From Pseudogemmobacter bohemicus (GTDB lineage: Bacteria; Pseudomonadota; Alphaproteobacteria; Rhodobacterales; Rhodobacteraceae): a stretch of 64,000 nt of DNA. The DNA lies in NCBI RefSeq assembly GCF_003290025.1, contig NZ_QNHG01000002.1:1059561-1123560 (forward strand), read 5' to 3'. A program made the translations under genes and the position numbers. Below are positions 19,001 to 26,400 of the stretch, piece after piece. The notes beneath the pieces were generated by a model, which saw nothing but the letters and a program-made list of their open reading frames with translations, ran no database searches and had not been told where the DNA came from. Position 1 is the first letter of the stretch. Each line of letters starts with the position of its first letter.

Positions 19001-19351
19001 TCCGGGAATGACACGATTTATGGCCGGGATGGTGATGACACGCTGCTGGGCGGGGACGGCAATGATTTTCTCTATGGTGGCGCCGGCAATGACATTCTTT
19101 ACGGCGGTGCCGGGATCGACACCTTCGTCTTCGATGCCGGGCGCGATCTCATCATGGATTTCACTTATGGAGAGGACAGGTTGCAGATCCAGTCCCAGAT
19201 CGGCGGCACCACCCTGACCGCCACCAGCCTGCGTGCCGCCATGCAGGCCGAGGCCAATGCGGTCAGGATCAGTTTTGCTGGTGGTCATCAGCTGATCGTT
19301 TTCGGCATCACCGATCCCGACCTGCTGATGCAATCGGTGCAGCTGATCTGA
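16034..19351 (+). CDS. RTX calcium-binding exoprotein with N-terminal beta-propeller
   Basis: A 1105-residue secreted protein without an N-terminal signal peptide, as expected for type I secretion. Residues 1-360 read as a YncE/lactonase-like propeller, with repeats such as [27 protein letters not shown] and [12 protein letters not shown]. Two RTX nonapeptide blocks follow: about 368-430 ([17 protein letters not shown]) and about 520-1060. The second is built from modules with an exact 97-residue period, each combining a VYYWDS-like strand, a TGEAxGD loop and a GGxGxDxL calcium block. The C terminus ([20 protein letters not shown] to QSVQLI) fits a type I secretion signal. No HlyB/HlyD/TolC genes are in the window. 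It may be an adhesin or a matrix protein of the glycan layer. Confidence 0.88.
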   Translation: MFRVDVLETFTDAPLNMVSGIGDMLLTTIGERLMLYTTTRAGGGILGFEIGAGGMQLISQSALAARSRLSAPPTLDFYQLGSTRHLIYSGIEESTLVSFRLNADGTLRNTSRPDGGPTGIISAQVLMSFGDQTWLYAATADSGLVSVYSVAPSNGAMALTGTLRLGPDLPGITLSTMTGFSIGAAQFVAVASLQGDRIDVLRLTATGQPFVASSIGAAEGLGINDPSALRYVEIHGASYLVVASGSSSSITLLALSASGAMTVADHLVDTLDTRFQGVLTLEVITMNGRGFVVAGGGDGGLQVFEILPGGRFVTAATILQQPGMVLDNITALALQPGTDGFWIYVAGEGTGITRLFVATGVLPAAISGSDGADALSGGSGHDLIQGGAGNDTLYGGAGDDILMDGTGSDRLYGGAGADLFVLSSDGVVDYIHDYQPGIDRIDLSAWGRFYSLGDLTIIPTANGAIIRYATEELVVYSANGLPLNASGFASAGIFDLWHADYSLWRPGSSIPGTLRADYLLGTAGDDVFLASEGQDTLLGGDGFDRVDFSAISGAVRVDLLLQRGIGGAVTGQFYGTIEALTGTVNGDYLAGSNVANMLEGGAGNDTLLGRGGDDTLYGGDGDDLLSGGAGADSFIGGPGFDTVYYWDLTSGLRIDLANPMNSTGEARGDTYEEIELIAGTLGHDLILGDGGNNALGGMAGNDTLMGREGDDTLNGGDGDDMLNGGPGADYLIGGAGIDLVYYWDSPIGLTIDMLLPQAGTGDAAGDRFNGVEAVAGTLFSDQISGDNFGNSISGMAGNDTLFGRGGNDTLNGGDGDDMLHGGPGADSFIGGAGYDLVFYWDSPVGLSIDMVLWMLSTGDAAGDIFTGIEGLAGTLFDDRITGNMQANSLMGLGGNDTLIGRSGNDTLNGGDGNDTLSGGLGADLLVGGDGIDLAVYWNSATAVNVDMMSPGASTGEAAGDVFQGVENLAGSLFSDRLWGDNLNNNINGMSGNDTIYGRDGDDTLLGGDGNDFLYGGAGNDILYGGAGIDTFVFDAGRDLIMDFTYGEDRLQIQSQIGGTTLTATSLRAAMQAEANAVRISFAGGHQLIVFGITDPDLLMQSVQLI
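17678..19132 (+). repeat. 291-base tandem modules within the RTX gene
   Basis: Equivalent codons recur at 17678, 17969, 18260, 18551, 18842 and 19133 (the W of the YYWDS-type motif or its counterpart), giving five exact 291-base steps. The copies differ in sequence but not in length, so they are old duplications kept in register. Confidence 0.85.
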
Positions 19352-19359
19352 GCCCCAGC

Positions 19360-19387
19360 CCCGGAAGATCAGACCCGGAAGATCAGC
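19360..19387. repeat. 14-base tandem duplication at the RTX/kpsT junction
   Basis: CCCGGAAGATCAGA and CCCGGAAGATCAGC are adjacent between the RTX stop and the end of the convergent kpsT, the second copy covering the kpsT stop codon. Confidence 0.7.
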
Positions 19388-20042
19388 CCGCGCCCATATT
19401 CTGGTTATGGGTGGCAATCGCCTCTTCGATATCCTCGAAATAGCTCAGCACCCCGTCTTCCAGCACGATGGCGGCGTTGCAAAGCTGGCGGATCACCGCG
19501 ACCGAGTGATTGACCACGATCGAGCCGGAATTGCGCATCCGTTCGAGGAAAAGATCATTGGATTTCTTGCGGAACGAGGCATCCCCCACCGCTGTGACCT
19601 CATCCACCAGATAGGTATCGAAAGCGATCCCCATCGAGACACCAAAGGCCAGCCGCGCCACCATCCCCGAGGAATAGGTGCGGATCGGCAGGTTGAAATG
19701 CTTGCCCAACTCGGCGAAATCGGCGGTGAAGGCCACCAGCTCGTCGCTGTCCACCCCGTAAAGCCGCGCCACATAGCGGGTATTCTGCGCGCCCGACAGA
19801 TCGGGGTGGAAACTGCCGGCAAACCCCACCGGCCAGGACACCGATCCGGTGATGCGGATCTCTCCCGAGGTCGGGGACTGTGTGCCGGCGATCATCTTCA
19901 GCAGCGTTGATTTCCCGGCCCCGTTCCGGCCCAGCAGCGCAACCGAAGTGCGCGACGGGATCGTCAGGCTGACATTATTCGCCACCGTCTTGCTCACCCC
20001 TTCCAGGGTGAATGTCTTGGTCAGGTTGATGAACTGGATCAT
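19383..20042 (-). CDS. kpsT: Polysaccharide ABC transporter ATP-binding protein (KpsT/Wzt type)
   Basis: A 219-residue ATPase for export of capsule or O-antigen polysaccharide. Walker A is [11 protein letters not shown] (about residues 38-48), the signature motif is the family-typical YSSGM, and Walker B is YLVDEVTAVGDASF. The short length without a C-terminal carbohydrate-binding domain fits the KpsT type of group 2/3 capsule systems rather than long Wzt proteins. It lies 21 bases after the kpsE-like gene and probably forms one transcript with it. The partner permease is on the other strand at 22627-23448. Confidence 0.93.
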   Translation of the reverse strand: MIQFINLTKTFTLEGVSKTVANNVSLTIPSRTSVALLGRNGAGKSTLLKMIAGTQSPTSGEIRITGSVSWPVGFAGSFHPDLSGAQNTRYVARLYGVDSDELVAFTADFAELGKHFNLPIRTYSSGMVARLAFGVSMGIAFDTYLVDEVTAVGDASFRKKSNDLFLERMRNSGSIVVNHSVAVIRQLCNAAIVLEDGVLSYFEDIEEAIATHNQNMGAG

Positions 20043-20063
20043 CGCTTGCCCGCCCGGCCGGCC

Positions 20064-22355
20064 CTACCTTCGGTCACGCAGCGAGTAGAATACCAGCACC
20101 AGCACACCCCAGAGCATGATCAGGAAGACCGCCACCGTCGCCAGTTTCTTTTCCCGCTCGGGGAAGCGCGAGGTCTCGGCCCGGGTCGGCAGCACATGCG
20201 CCGCCAGATAGCGGGTTTGCCGGGTTGCCTGAGCGCGGGCGGCCTCATAGGCGGCGCGGGCGGCGGTATGGCTGGCTTCGGCGAATTCGCGGTCCACCGT
20301 CAGCCGCTCATATTCCGCCACCACATCGGCCATGCTTTGCTCGTCGCCGCCCAGCGTGCCGATCTTCGAGCGTTCGGCCGCGATCCGGTCGCGGATCACC
20401 GTGATGCGGCGGTCAAGCACCTTGACGCGGGGGTCATCCGGCGGCGCGGTGCCGGCCAGCAGGTCGTAGTCAATCAGCGACTGGGCCAGTTCCTGCTCCA
20501 GCGCGCTGAGAATGGTCGACTGGCTTTGCAGATCCAGCGTCGGGTCGACGATCTGGTATTTGTTGCGGAAAGCGGTCAGATCCTGGCGCGCAATGATCAG
20601 CTTTTCGCGCGTCTCCTCCATCTCCTTGCGGGAAAAGGCGACGGCATCCTCATTGGCGATTTCGTTCAGCTTGTTGATCATCACCCCGGATTTTTCATAA
20701 ATCGCCTGGGCAATGCGCTGCGCGTCATCGGGGTCGAAGGCCAGAACCCTGACCTCCATCAGCCGGGTCGAGCTGTCGTAATAGACGCTGACCATGTCCT
20801 TCCAGTATTCGATAAGGTCCTCAATGCTGCCGGTGGTATCATAGGTATACCAGGGATCGCCCGAGGGTTTCGACCAGATGGAGGCGAGGTCAAGCTCGCC
20901 CTGGATCTCGGACACGACCTGCTGGCTGAAGATGTAATTATAGATGATGTCGGTGTCGGGGGTCGATCCGGTGCTGGTAAAGCTGGAGATCCCGGCCAGC
21001 AGGCCCAGCGTCGAGGCGCCGTCCTCGCGGTGGACGGAAAAGCCCAGCATCGAGGAATACTGGTCAGCGGCGCGGGCCCAGAGATACCAGGCGGCGACCA
21101 GGACCGGCAGCAGCACCAGAATGAAAAATGAGCCGATCAGCGCGATATGGCGTCGGCGCAACCGGCTGCGCGATGCGGTCGGAAGCGCATTGATCACCGG
21201 CCCGGCGGGACGGATCGGCTGCGCAGGAGCGACCATCGGCGCCCTGGGCGGCAGGACCGCCGGAGCAGGAGCCACCCGGGCCGGCACCACCGCTCCCGCA
21301 GCGGCAGCGGCGGGCGCCGAGGGCAGCGGCCTGACCACGGCAAGCTGGGGCTGGCCCGCTGCGGGCCTGGCTGGTGGTGCGGCAGCAGGGGCAGGGGCTG
21401 CCGCTGGGGCGCTGGCCGCAGCCGCCGTATTTGCGGGCCTGGCCGCACCCATTGCGGCGGGTTGCGCAGCGGCCGGCGCAGCCGGGCGAGGCGGGGCTGC
21501 CGGAGGCGCTGCCGCCGCAGGAGCTGCCGGGGCAGGGGCCGCCGCAGGAGCCGCATTGGGCTGTGCCGGTGCCACTGCGGCCGCCGGTGCAGCGGGGCGC
21601 GGGGGCGAGGCGGGGGCTGCCGCCTGGGGCGGAACCGCTGCCGGGCGTGGCGCAGCGGCTGCAACCGGTGCTGCAACCGGTGCTGCAACCGGTGCTGCGG
21701 CTGGTGCAGGCGCGGCAGGTGCGGGGGCCGGTGCGGCAACTGCTGGCGCTGGTGCAGCGGGTCTTGCCGGGGGAACCGGCGCGGCTGCTCCGGGATTATG
21801 GGCGGCGGGTGGAACCGCCGGTGCCGCAGGGGCAGGTGCGGGCGGCGCTGTAGCGGGGGTGGTATTGGCCGGCGCCGCTGCCATCGCGGCTGGCGGGGGA
21901 ACGGCTGCCGGAGGCCTGGCTGCTGCCGGAGGGCTTGCCTGAGGTGCTTGCGGCGCGGCCGCCGGTGGTGGTGGTGGTGGTGCGGCCTGCGGTGCAGCTG
22001 GCGTGGCTGCGGGGCCTGCCACCGGTCTGATTTGCGGCGCTGGCACAGCGTTCGTCTGAGGTGCCCTTACCGGCGGCGCGGCGCCGGGATGTATCGAAGG
22101 CGCTGCAACCGGAGGGGCTGCCACGCGCGGGGCAGGTATCGCGGGCGGGGCAGGGACCGGATTTGCACCAGGCGCCGCAGGGGGCACCGCCGCAACCGAA
22201 GCCGTTGCCGCAGGGGGCTGACCCGTCGCGGCGGCTGGCAGAGCGTTTGCGGGATTATTTGCCGAAGCGGTCGCGGCGCCATTGGCTGCCGGTGTCGAAC
22301 TTGCCGCCGCTGCGGGTGCGGGAGCGGCGGGAGCCGGTCTGTCGGATGGAGTCAA
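20064..22355 (-). CDS. kpsE: Capsule export inner-membrane protein, KpsE/CtrB-like, with long Ala/Pro tail
   Basis: A polysaccharide co-polymerase/export protein linking the ABC transporter to the outer-membrane channel. The recognisable part is residues about 400-763. It has a membrane helix after a basic cluster (SRLRRRHIALIGSFFILVLL), a periplasmic domain rich in coiled coil (KEMEETREKLIIARQDLTAFR; LQSQSTILSALEQELAQSLI), and a C-terminal helix (about 736-757, AVFLIMLWGVLVLVFYSL). This matches KpsE, BexC and CtrB. The first ~400 residues are almost only Ala, Pro and Val with poly-Pro, a very unusual cytoplasmic extension. The assigned start is TTG with AGGG upstream; a start further inside the tail cannot be excluded. 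Confidence 0.85.
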   Translation of the reverse strand: MTPSDRPAPAAPAPAAAASSTPAANGAATASANNPANALPAAATGQPPAATASVAAVPPAAPGANPVPAPPAIPAPRVAAPPVAAPSIHPGAAPPVRAPQTNAVPAPQIRPVAGPAATPAAPQAAPPPPPPAAAPQAPQASPPAAARPPAAVPPPAAMAAAPANTTPATAPPAPAPAAPAVPPAAHNPGAAAPVPPARPAAPAPAVAAPAPAPAAPAPAAAPVAAPVAAPVAAAAPRPAAVPPQAAAPASPPRPAAPAAAVAPAQPNAAPAAAPAPAAPAAAAPPAAPPRPAAPAAAQPAAMGAARPANTAAAASAPAAAPAPAAAPPARPAAGQPQLAVVRPLPSAPAAAAAGAVVPARVAPAPAVLPPRAPMVAPAQPIRPAGPVINALPTASRSRLRRRHIALIGSFFILVLLPVLVAAWYLWARAADQYSSMLGFSVHREDGASTLGLLAGISSFTSTGSTPDTDIIYNYIFSQQVVSEIQGELDLASIWSKPSGDPWYTYDTTGSIEDLIEYWKDMVSVYYDSSTRLMEVRVLAFDPDDAQRIAQAIYEKSGVMINKLNEIANEDAVAFSRKEMEETREKLIIARQDLTAFRNKYQIVDPTLDLQSQSTILSALEQELAQSLIDYDLLAGTAPPDDPRVKVLDRRITVIRDRIAAERSKIGTLGGDEQSMADVVAEYERLTVDREFAEASHTAARAAYEAARAQATRQTRYLAAHVLPTRAETSRFPEREKKLATVAVFLIMLWGVLVLVFYSLRDRR
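21661..21696. repeat. 12-base tandem repeat in the KpsE-like tail
   Basis: GCAACCGGTGCT is present three times in tandem, encoding AAPV repeats. Nearby, 21964-21981 is six GGT triplets (poly-Pro on the coding strand). All are in multiples of three, so copy change would alter tail length but not frame. Confidence 0.8.
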
Positions 22356-22626
22356 TTTACCCTGACCTGCGCCTGAGTTTGCGGGTGCCTGTCGTGCGAC
22401 TATAGCCAGGTCGCGGATGGATTACCAGAATATGTGCCCAGGCTCTGCCGCGAATGCGCTTGCCGCCGCCGCTGGCCCGGTGCTATTTTCCGGGAAGACG
22501 GCTGCGCCCCGGCCCGGGCTCTGCCCTTTCTCCGCCGGCAGAACCCTTCAGCAGGACAGGCTGGGCACCCTGAGGCCACCTTGGGGCTACCCTGCGGCCA
22601 GCCTGCCCGAGACGAGACCAATCCGA
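22356..22626. other. Divergent gap between kpsE-like and kpsM
   Basis: A 271-base region that must contain promoters for both capsule-export transcripts. TATAGT reads on the minus strand at 22405-22400, and TTGCGG-N16-TATAGC reads on the plus strand (22379-22406); both are weak candidates. The open frame continuing upstream of kpsM is low-complexity and not called. Confidence 0.4.
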
Positions 22627-23448
22627 ATGACGGTGCGCTTTTCCCAGCCCCAGAAACCTGCCTCCCCCACCACAAAGCCGCGCAGCTTTGCCAGTTTCCG
22701 CGCCATTGCCGCGCTGATGCTGCGGGAAATGTCGACCACCTATGGCCGCACGCCCGGCGGCTATATCTGGGCGATTCTGGAACCCGTGGCCGGGATCGCG
22801 ATCCTGACCTTCACATTCTCGTTCCTGTTCCACAGCCCCGCCATCGGCACCAGTTTCGAGCTTTTCTACGCCACCGGCCTCTTGCCCTTCCTGATGGCGA
22901 CCACGCTGACGAACAAGATCGGCAATTCGCTTTTGTTCTCGAAGCCACTGCTGGCCTATCCGGCGGTGACCTTCGTGGATGCCATTGTCGCGCGGTTTCT
23001 GGTGAATTTCGCGACCGAGCTGCTGGTTTTCTACATCGTTATGACCGGGATCATCGTGTTTTACGACACCCGCGCCATGCTCGATATTGCCAAAGTGGCC
23101 GAGGCGATTGCGCTGGCGGCGCTGTTTGGCCTGTCGCTTGGCACGCTGAACGCTTTTCTCTTCATGCGCTTCCACCTCTGGCATGTGGCCTGGGCGCTGA
23201 TTTCGCGGCCTTTGTTTATGATCTCGGGCGTGTTCTTCATCTTCAATTCGCTGCCGCCGATGTTGCGCGACTATCTCTGGTTCAACCCCTATATCCATAT
23301 CGTCGGCATCATGCGCAGCGGGTTCTACCCGACCTATGACGCGACCTATGCCTCGCCGCTTTATGTCGTGCTGGTCTCGCTGGCGCTTGGGGTCAGCGGG
23401 CTGCTTTTGCTGCGCAAGGATGTGAAACGGCTGTTGTTCGAGCGCTGA
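22627..23448 (+). CDS. kpsM: Polysaccharide ABC transporter permease (KpsM/Wzm type)
   Basis: A 273-residue ABC-2-type permease with six predicted helices. The N-terminal amphipathic segment FRAIAALMLREMSTTYGRTPGG is diagnostic of KpsM/Wzm, followed by YIWAILEPVAGIAILTFTFS. The C-terminal part has FMISGVFFIFNSLPP and LWFNPYIHIVGIMRSGFYPTY, conserved in the family. The ATG at 22627 starts just before this conserved region. It pairs functionally with KpsT (19383-20042) although it lies on the opposite strand, an unusual split of the two subunits. Confidence 0.93.
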   Translation: MTVRFSQPQKPASPTTKPRSFASFRAIAALMLREMSTTYGRTPGGYIWAILEPVAGIAILTFTFSFLFHSPAIGTSFELFYATGLLPFLMATTLTNKIGNSLLFSKPLLAYPAVTFVDAIVARFLVNFATELLVFYIVMTGIIVFYDTRAMLDIAKVAEAIALAALFGLSLGTLNAFLFMRFHLWHVAWALISRPLFMISGVFFIFNSLPPMLRDYLWFNPYIHIVGIMRSGFYPTYDATYASPLYVVLVSLALGVSGLLLLRKDVKRLLFER

Positions 23449-23481
23449 GCCGGGGCACTGCTGCACCCCGGCCCCGCTCAG
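23445..23481. terminator. Bidirectional terminator between convergent kpsM and the giant gene
   Basis: CTGAGCCGGGGC (23445-23456) pairs with GCCCCG-CTCAG (23471-23481) with a single bulged base and a 14-base loop. It overlaps both stop codons of convergent genes. There is no T-tract. Confidence 0.6.
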
Positions 23482-26400
23482 CCCAGAACTGCCAGGGTCA
23501 GACCCGGGAAGCCCGTCAGGCTGGCATCCGCCTGCCAGCGCGGCCGGAGGCTAAGACCGGCAAGCAGCCCGGCATGGCGGATATGGGCCGGCGCGCGGGC
23601 GCCCGCCTCGTCGACCGGCAGACCCGAGAGGCTGTGATGCAACTGCCAGACCTGGTTGCGGATCGCCAGCACCGGCGGCAGGAAGAGGATCACTGCGCCG
23701 GCCTCCAGCGCGCCCTGGGCTTTCGCCCGGGTCAGGGCCTCGGCGGTGCCGTGATCGTCGAAAGCGTCCACAAGCAGGCAGGACACACCGGCGAAAAGCT
23801 TCGGCGCATGGCCCTCATGCTGGCCAAGCTGGATCATGCGCGGGCCGGGGCCCGGCTGTGCAGTCAGGCTGGTGCCATGCGGCAGCCACAGAAGGCAGTC
23901 TGCGACCGTCCCCGCTGCGCCCGAGGCCTGCAGCGCGGCCCGGGCCAGCCCGGCCGGATCGCGCAGCGAGGCCGGCGTGCCGGCGGGCATGTGATGGGCG
24001 GGCACGCCGTCCCGGGCATCGGCGCTGGCCGGCAAAAGCGGCAGCTGCGCCAGTTCGGCGGCGTCGAGGATCTCGGCCACGATGCGGTAGCCTGCCGCCC
24101 GCGAGGTGGTTTTCGCGACAAAGCGAAGCCCGTTCAGCGCCAGCCGCTGCCAGAGCGCCGCATCGGTGTAAAGCCGCTGCACCGCTGCGGCCATTTCCTC
24201 GGGGCTGTCGGCGATCAGCACATTCTCGCCATCGGTCAGCGCCATGCCCTCGGCGCCGACCGAAGTAGTCACCACCGGCAGGCCATGCGCCATTGCCGTA
24301 ACGATCTTGCCTTTCAGCCCCGCGCCATAGCGCAAAGGCACCAGCATCACCCGCGCCGCGCCCAGCACCGGGTCGAGATCCTCGACAAAGCCCTCGATCT
24401 TCAGATTGTCCGAGGCCAGCGCCTTCATCTCGTCGGTCGGGTTGGAGCCGATGGCGCGGAATTTCACCCCCGCCATCTTCGCCCCCATCAGGGGCGCGAC
24501 ATCCTTCGCGTAATGCAGCACGGCGTCGACATTGGGGTAATGGCGGTAGCCGCCGAGGAAGACGATATCCTGCCGTTTCGCGAATGGCTTGCCAGCGCCC
24601 CTTGGCTCGTAAACCCAGGGGAAGACCACGACCTTCGCCGCAGGGATCAGCCCGGCCAGCAGTTCTTTCTCGAAATGCGAATGGACGATATTCACATCCG
24701 CCGCCTCGATGATCGACAATTCCACCCGTTTGGTGCTTTCCGGGGAAAGCCTGCTCTCGGCTACATTCGGGTTGTCGACATGTTTCGCGCGTTCCTCGCG
24801 CAGGAAATGCAGGTCGGAATTGTGGAAGATCACCCTGGCCGAAGGGGCCAGCCGTTGCACCGTCGCCAGATTGTCGCTGGCCGTGTTCACCCGGAACAGC
24901 ACCACCGCATCATAGGTGTCGCCGGTCTGGGTCAGGTGATCCTCGACCGATTTCGCATAGGGATACAGTACGGATTCAATGCCATGCGCGCCCAGAAGTT
25001 CCGAATAATCCGGGATGAAGGTGAAGTTGGAACAGGGGATGAAGCTGATCTTATAGCCCAGATCGCGCAGGCCGAGCATCAGTTCAAGCGCGGTGATGGA
25101 ACCCGCATCCTTGTCGGTTTCCGGGGTGATCTGGTCGATCACCAGCACGCGACCGATGCGGCCCCGGTCGGCGGCGCGGTCGGGATCGACGCCGTTCGGC
25201 CCCTGATGCGGCAGCACATGCGACCAGCGGTGTTTCAGCTTTTCAGCATTGATGACCTGGTAGGCCTTGACACCTTTCGTGGTGTCGGTCCCCGAGGTCA
25301 CGCCCTCATAATGCACCACGCGCGACAGCGGCTGATACATGACGCTCAGCCCCATCGCCCGCAGACGGAAGGCCATATCGCTGTCTTCGCCATAAGCCGG
25401 GGTGAATTCCGGATCAAAGCCGCCGATCGCATGCGCCAGTGCGCGCGGCAGCAGGATCGCGGCGCCCGAACAGTAATCCGCCTGGCGGGCATATTGGAAT
25501 TTCGGCGCCTCGGGGTCTTGCAGCCGGCCCCAGTTCCAGCCGGAGAAATCATCCCAGATGATGCCGCCCGCCTCTTGCAGCCGCCCGTCCGGATAGATCA
25601 GCTGCGAGCCCACCATGCCGGTGCCGGGATGCATCTCGAACGTATCGACCAGCGCCGAAAGCCAGCGCGGCGTCACTTCGGTGTCGTTGTTCAGATAGCA
25701 GATATAGGTTTTCGTGGCCTTTGTCAGACCGGCATTGCAGGATCCGATGAAACCGCGGTTTTCCGGGTTGCGGATATAGGTGATGTTGTCCCTCGCCGAG
25801 AGCATGATCTCGGTCATATCGGACGAGCAGTCATCGACCACGATCACCTCATAGTCGATATCCTGGGTGTTCAGCCGGATCGAATCGAGGCAGCGCAGGG
25901 TATATTCGATCTGGTTATAGACCGGGATGATCACCGAGACCGAGCGTTTCGGCAGATCCACCGGCGCGCCGGTCGAGGCCCGCGCCAGCGCCAGCGTGCG
26001 CGGCGAGATCTGGCGCAGCAAGAGCTGCGTCTGCGTCGTCAGCGCCGGCGATTTCGGCGGCACCAGCTGCAATTGCTGGCCGTAGCGGTTGATGATCGAC
26101 AACCGCAGCCGGTTTTTCATCTTCTTCGGCAAGGGCAGCGCGCGGAACAGCGGGAAGGCCACCCGTTTGAACCGCCGCACCAGCCGGCTTTTCAGCCGCG
26201 CATTGTGCAAAGCGCCCTGATATTCGCGGTGCAGCCCGGCGATCTCTCGGTTCAGCCGGTCGATCTCGGCGCCACCTGCGGCGCGGTCCTCGCCGATCAG
26301 CTGGTTGAGCCGGGCCTCTTCGGCCGAGAAAGCCTCGCGGTCGAGGCGGCGCTGCATCTCGGTCTCGTCAAGCAGGGCGCTGCGTTCCGACAGCGCCGCC

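Noticed and set aside
17840..19130. CRISPR-like appearance of regularly spaced repeats
   Set aside because: The repeats are coding RTX nonapeptides within one open frame; units and spacers are all translated and no cas gene is near.
21964..21981. Six GGT triplets as a phase-variation tract
   Set aside because: A trinucleotide repeat cannot shift the frame; it only changes the poly-Pro length.
20046..22376. Plus-strand open frames opposite the Ala/Pro tail of the KpsE-like gene
   Set aside because: The compositional bias of Ala/Pro codons opens all frames (Gly/Ala or Arg-rich). Only the minus frame continues into the conserved KpsE domain.
22379..22406. TTGCGG-N16-TATAGC as the kpsM promoter
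   Set aside because: The -35 match is poor and the overlap with a minus-strand TATAGT makes the direction ambiguous; mentioned only in the intergenic entry.
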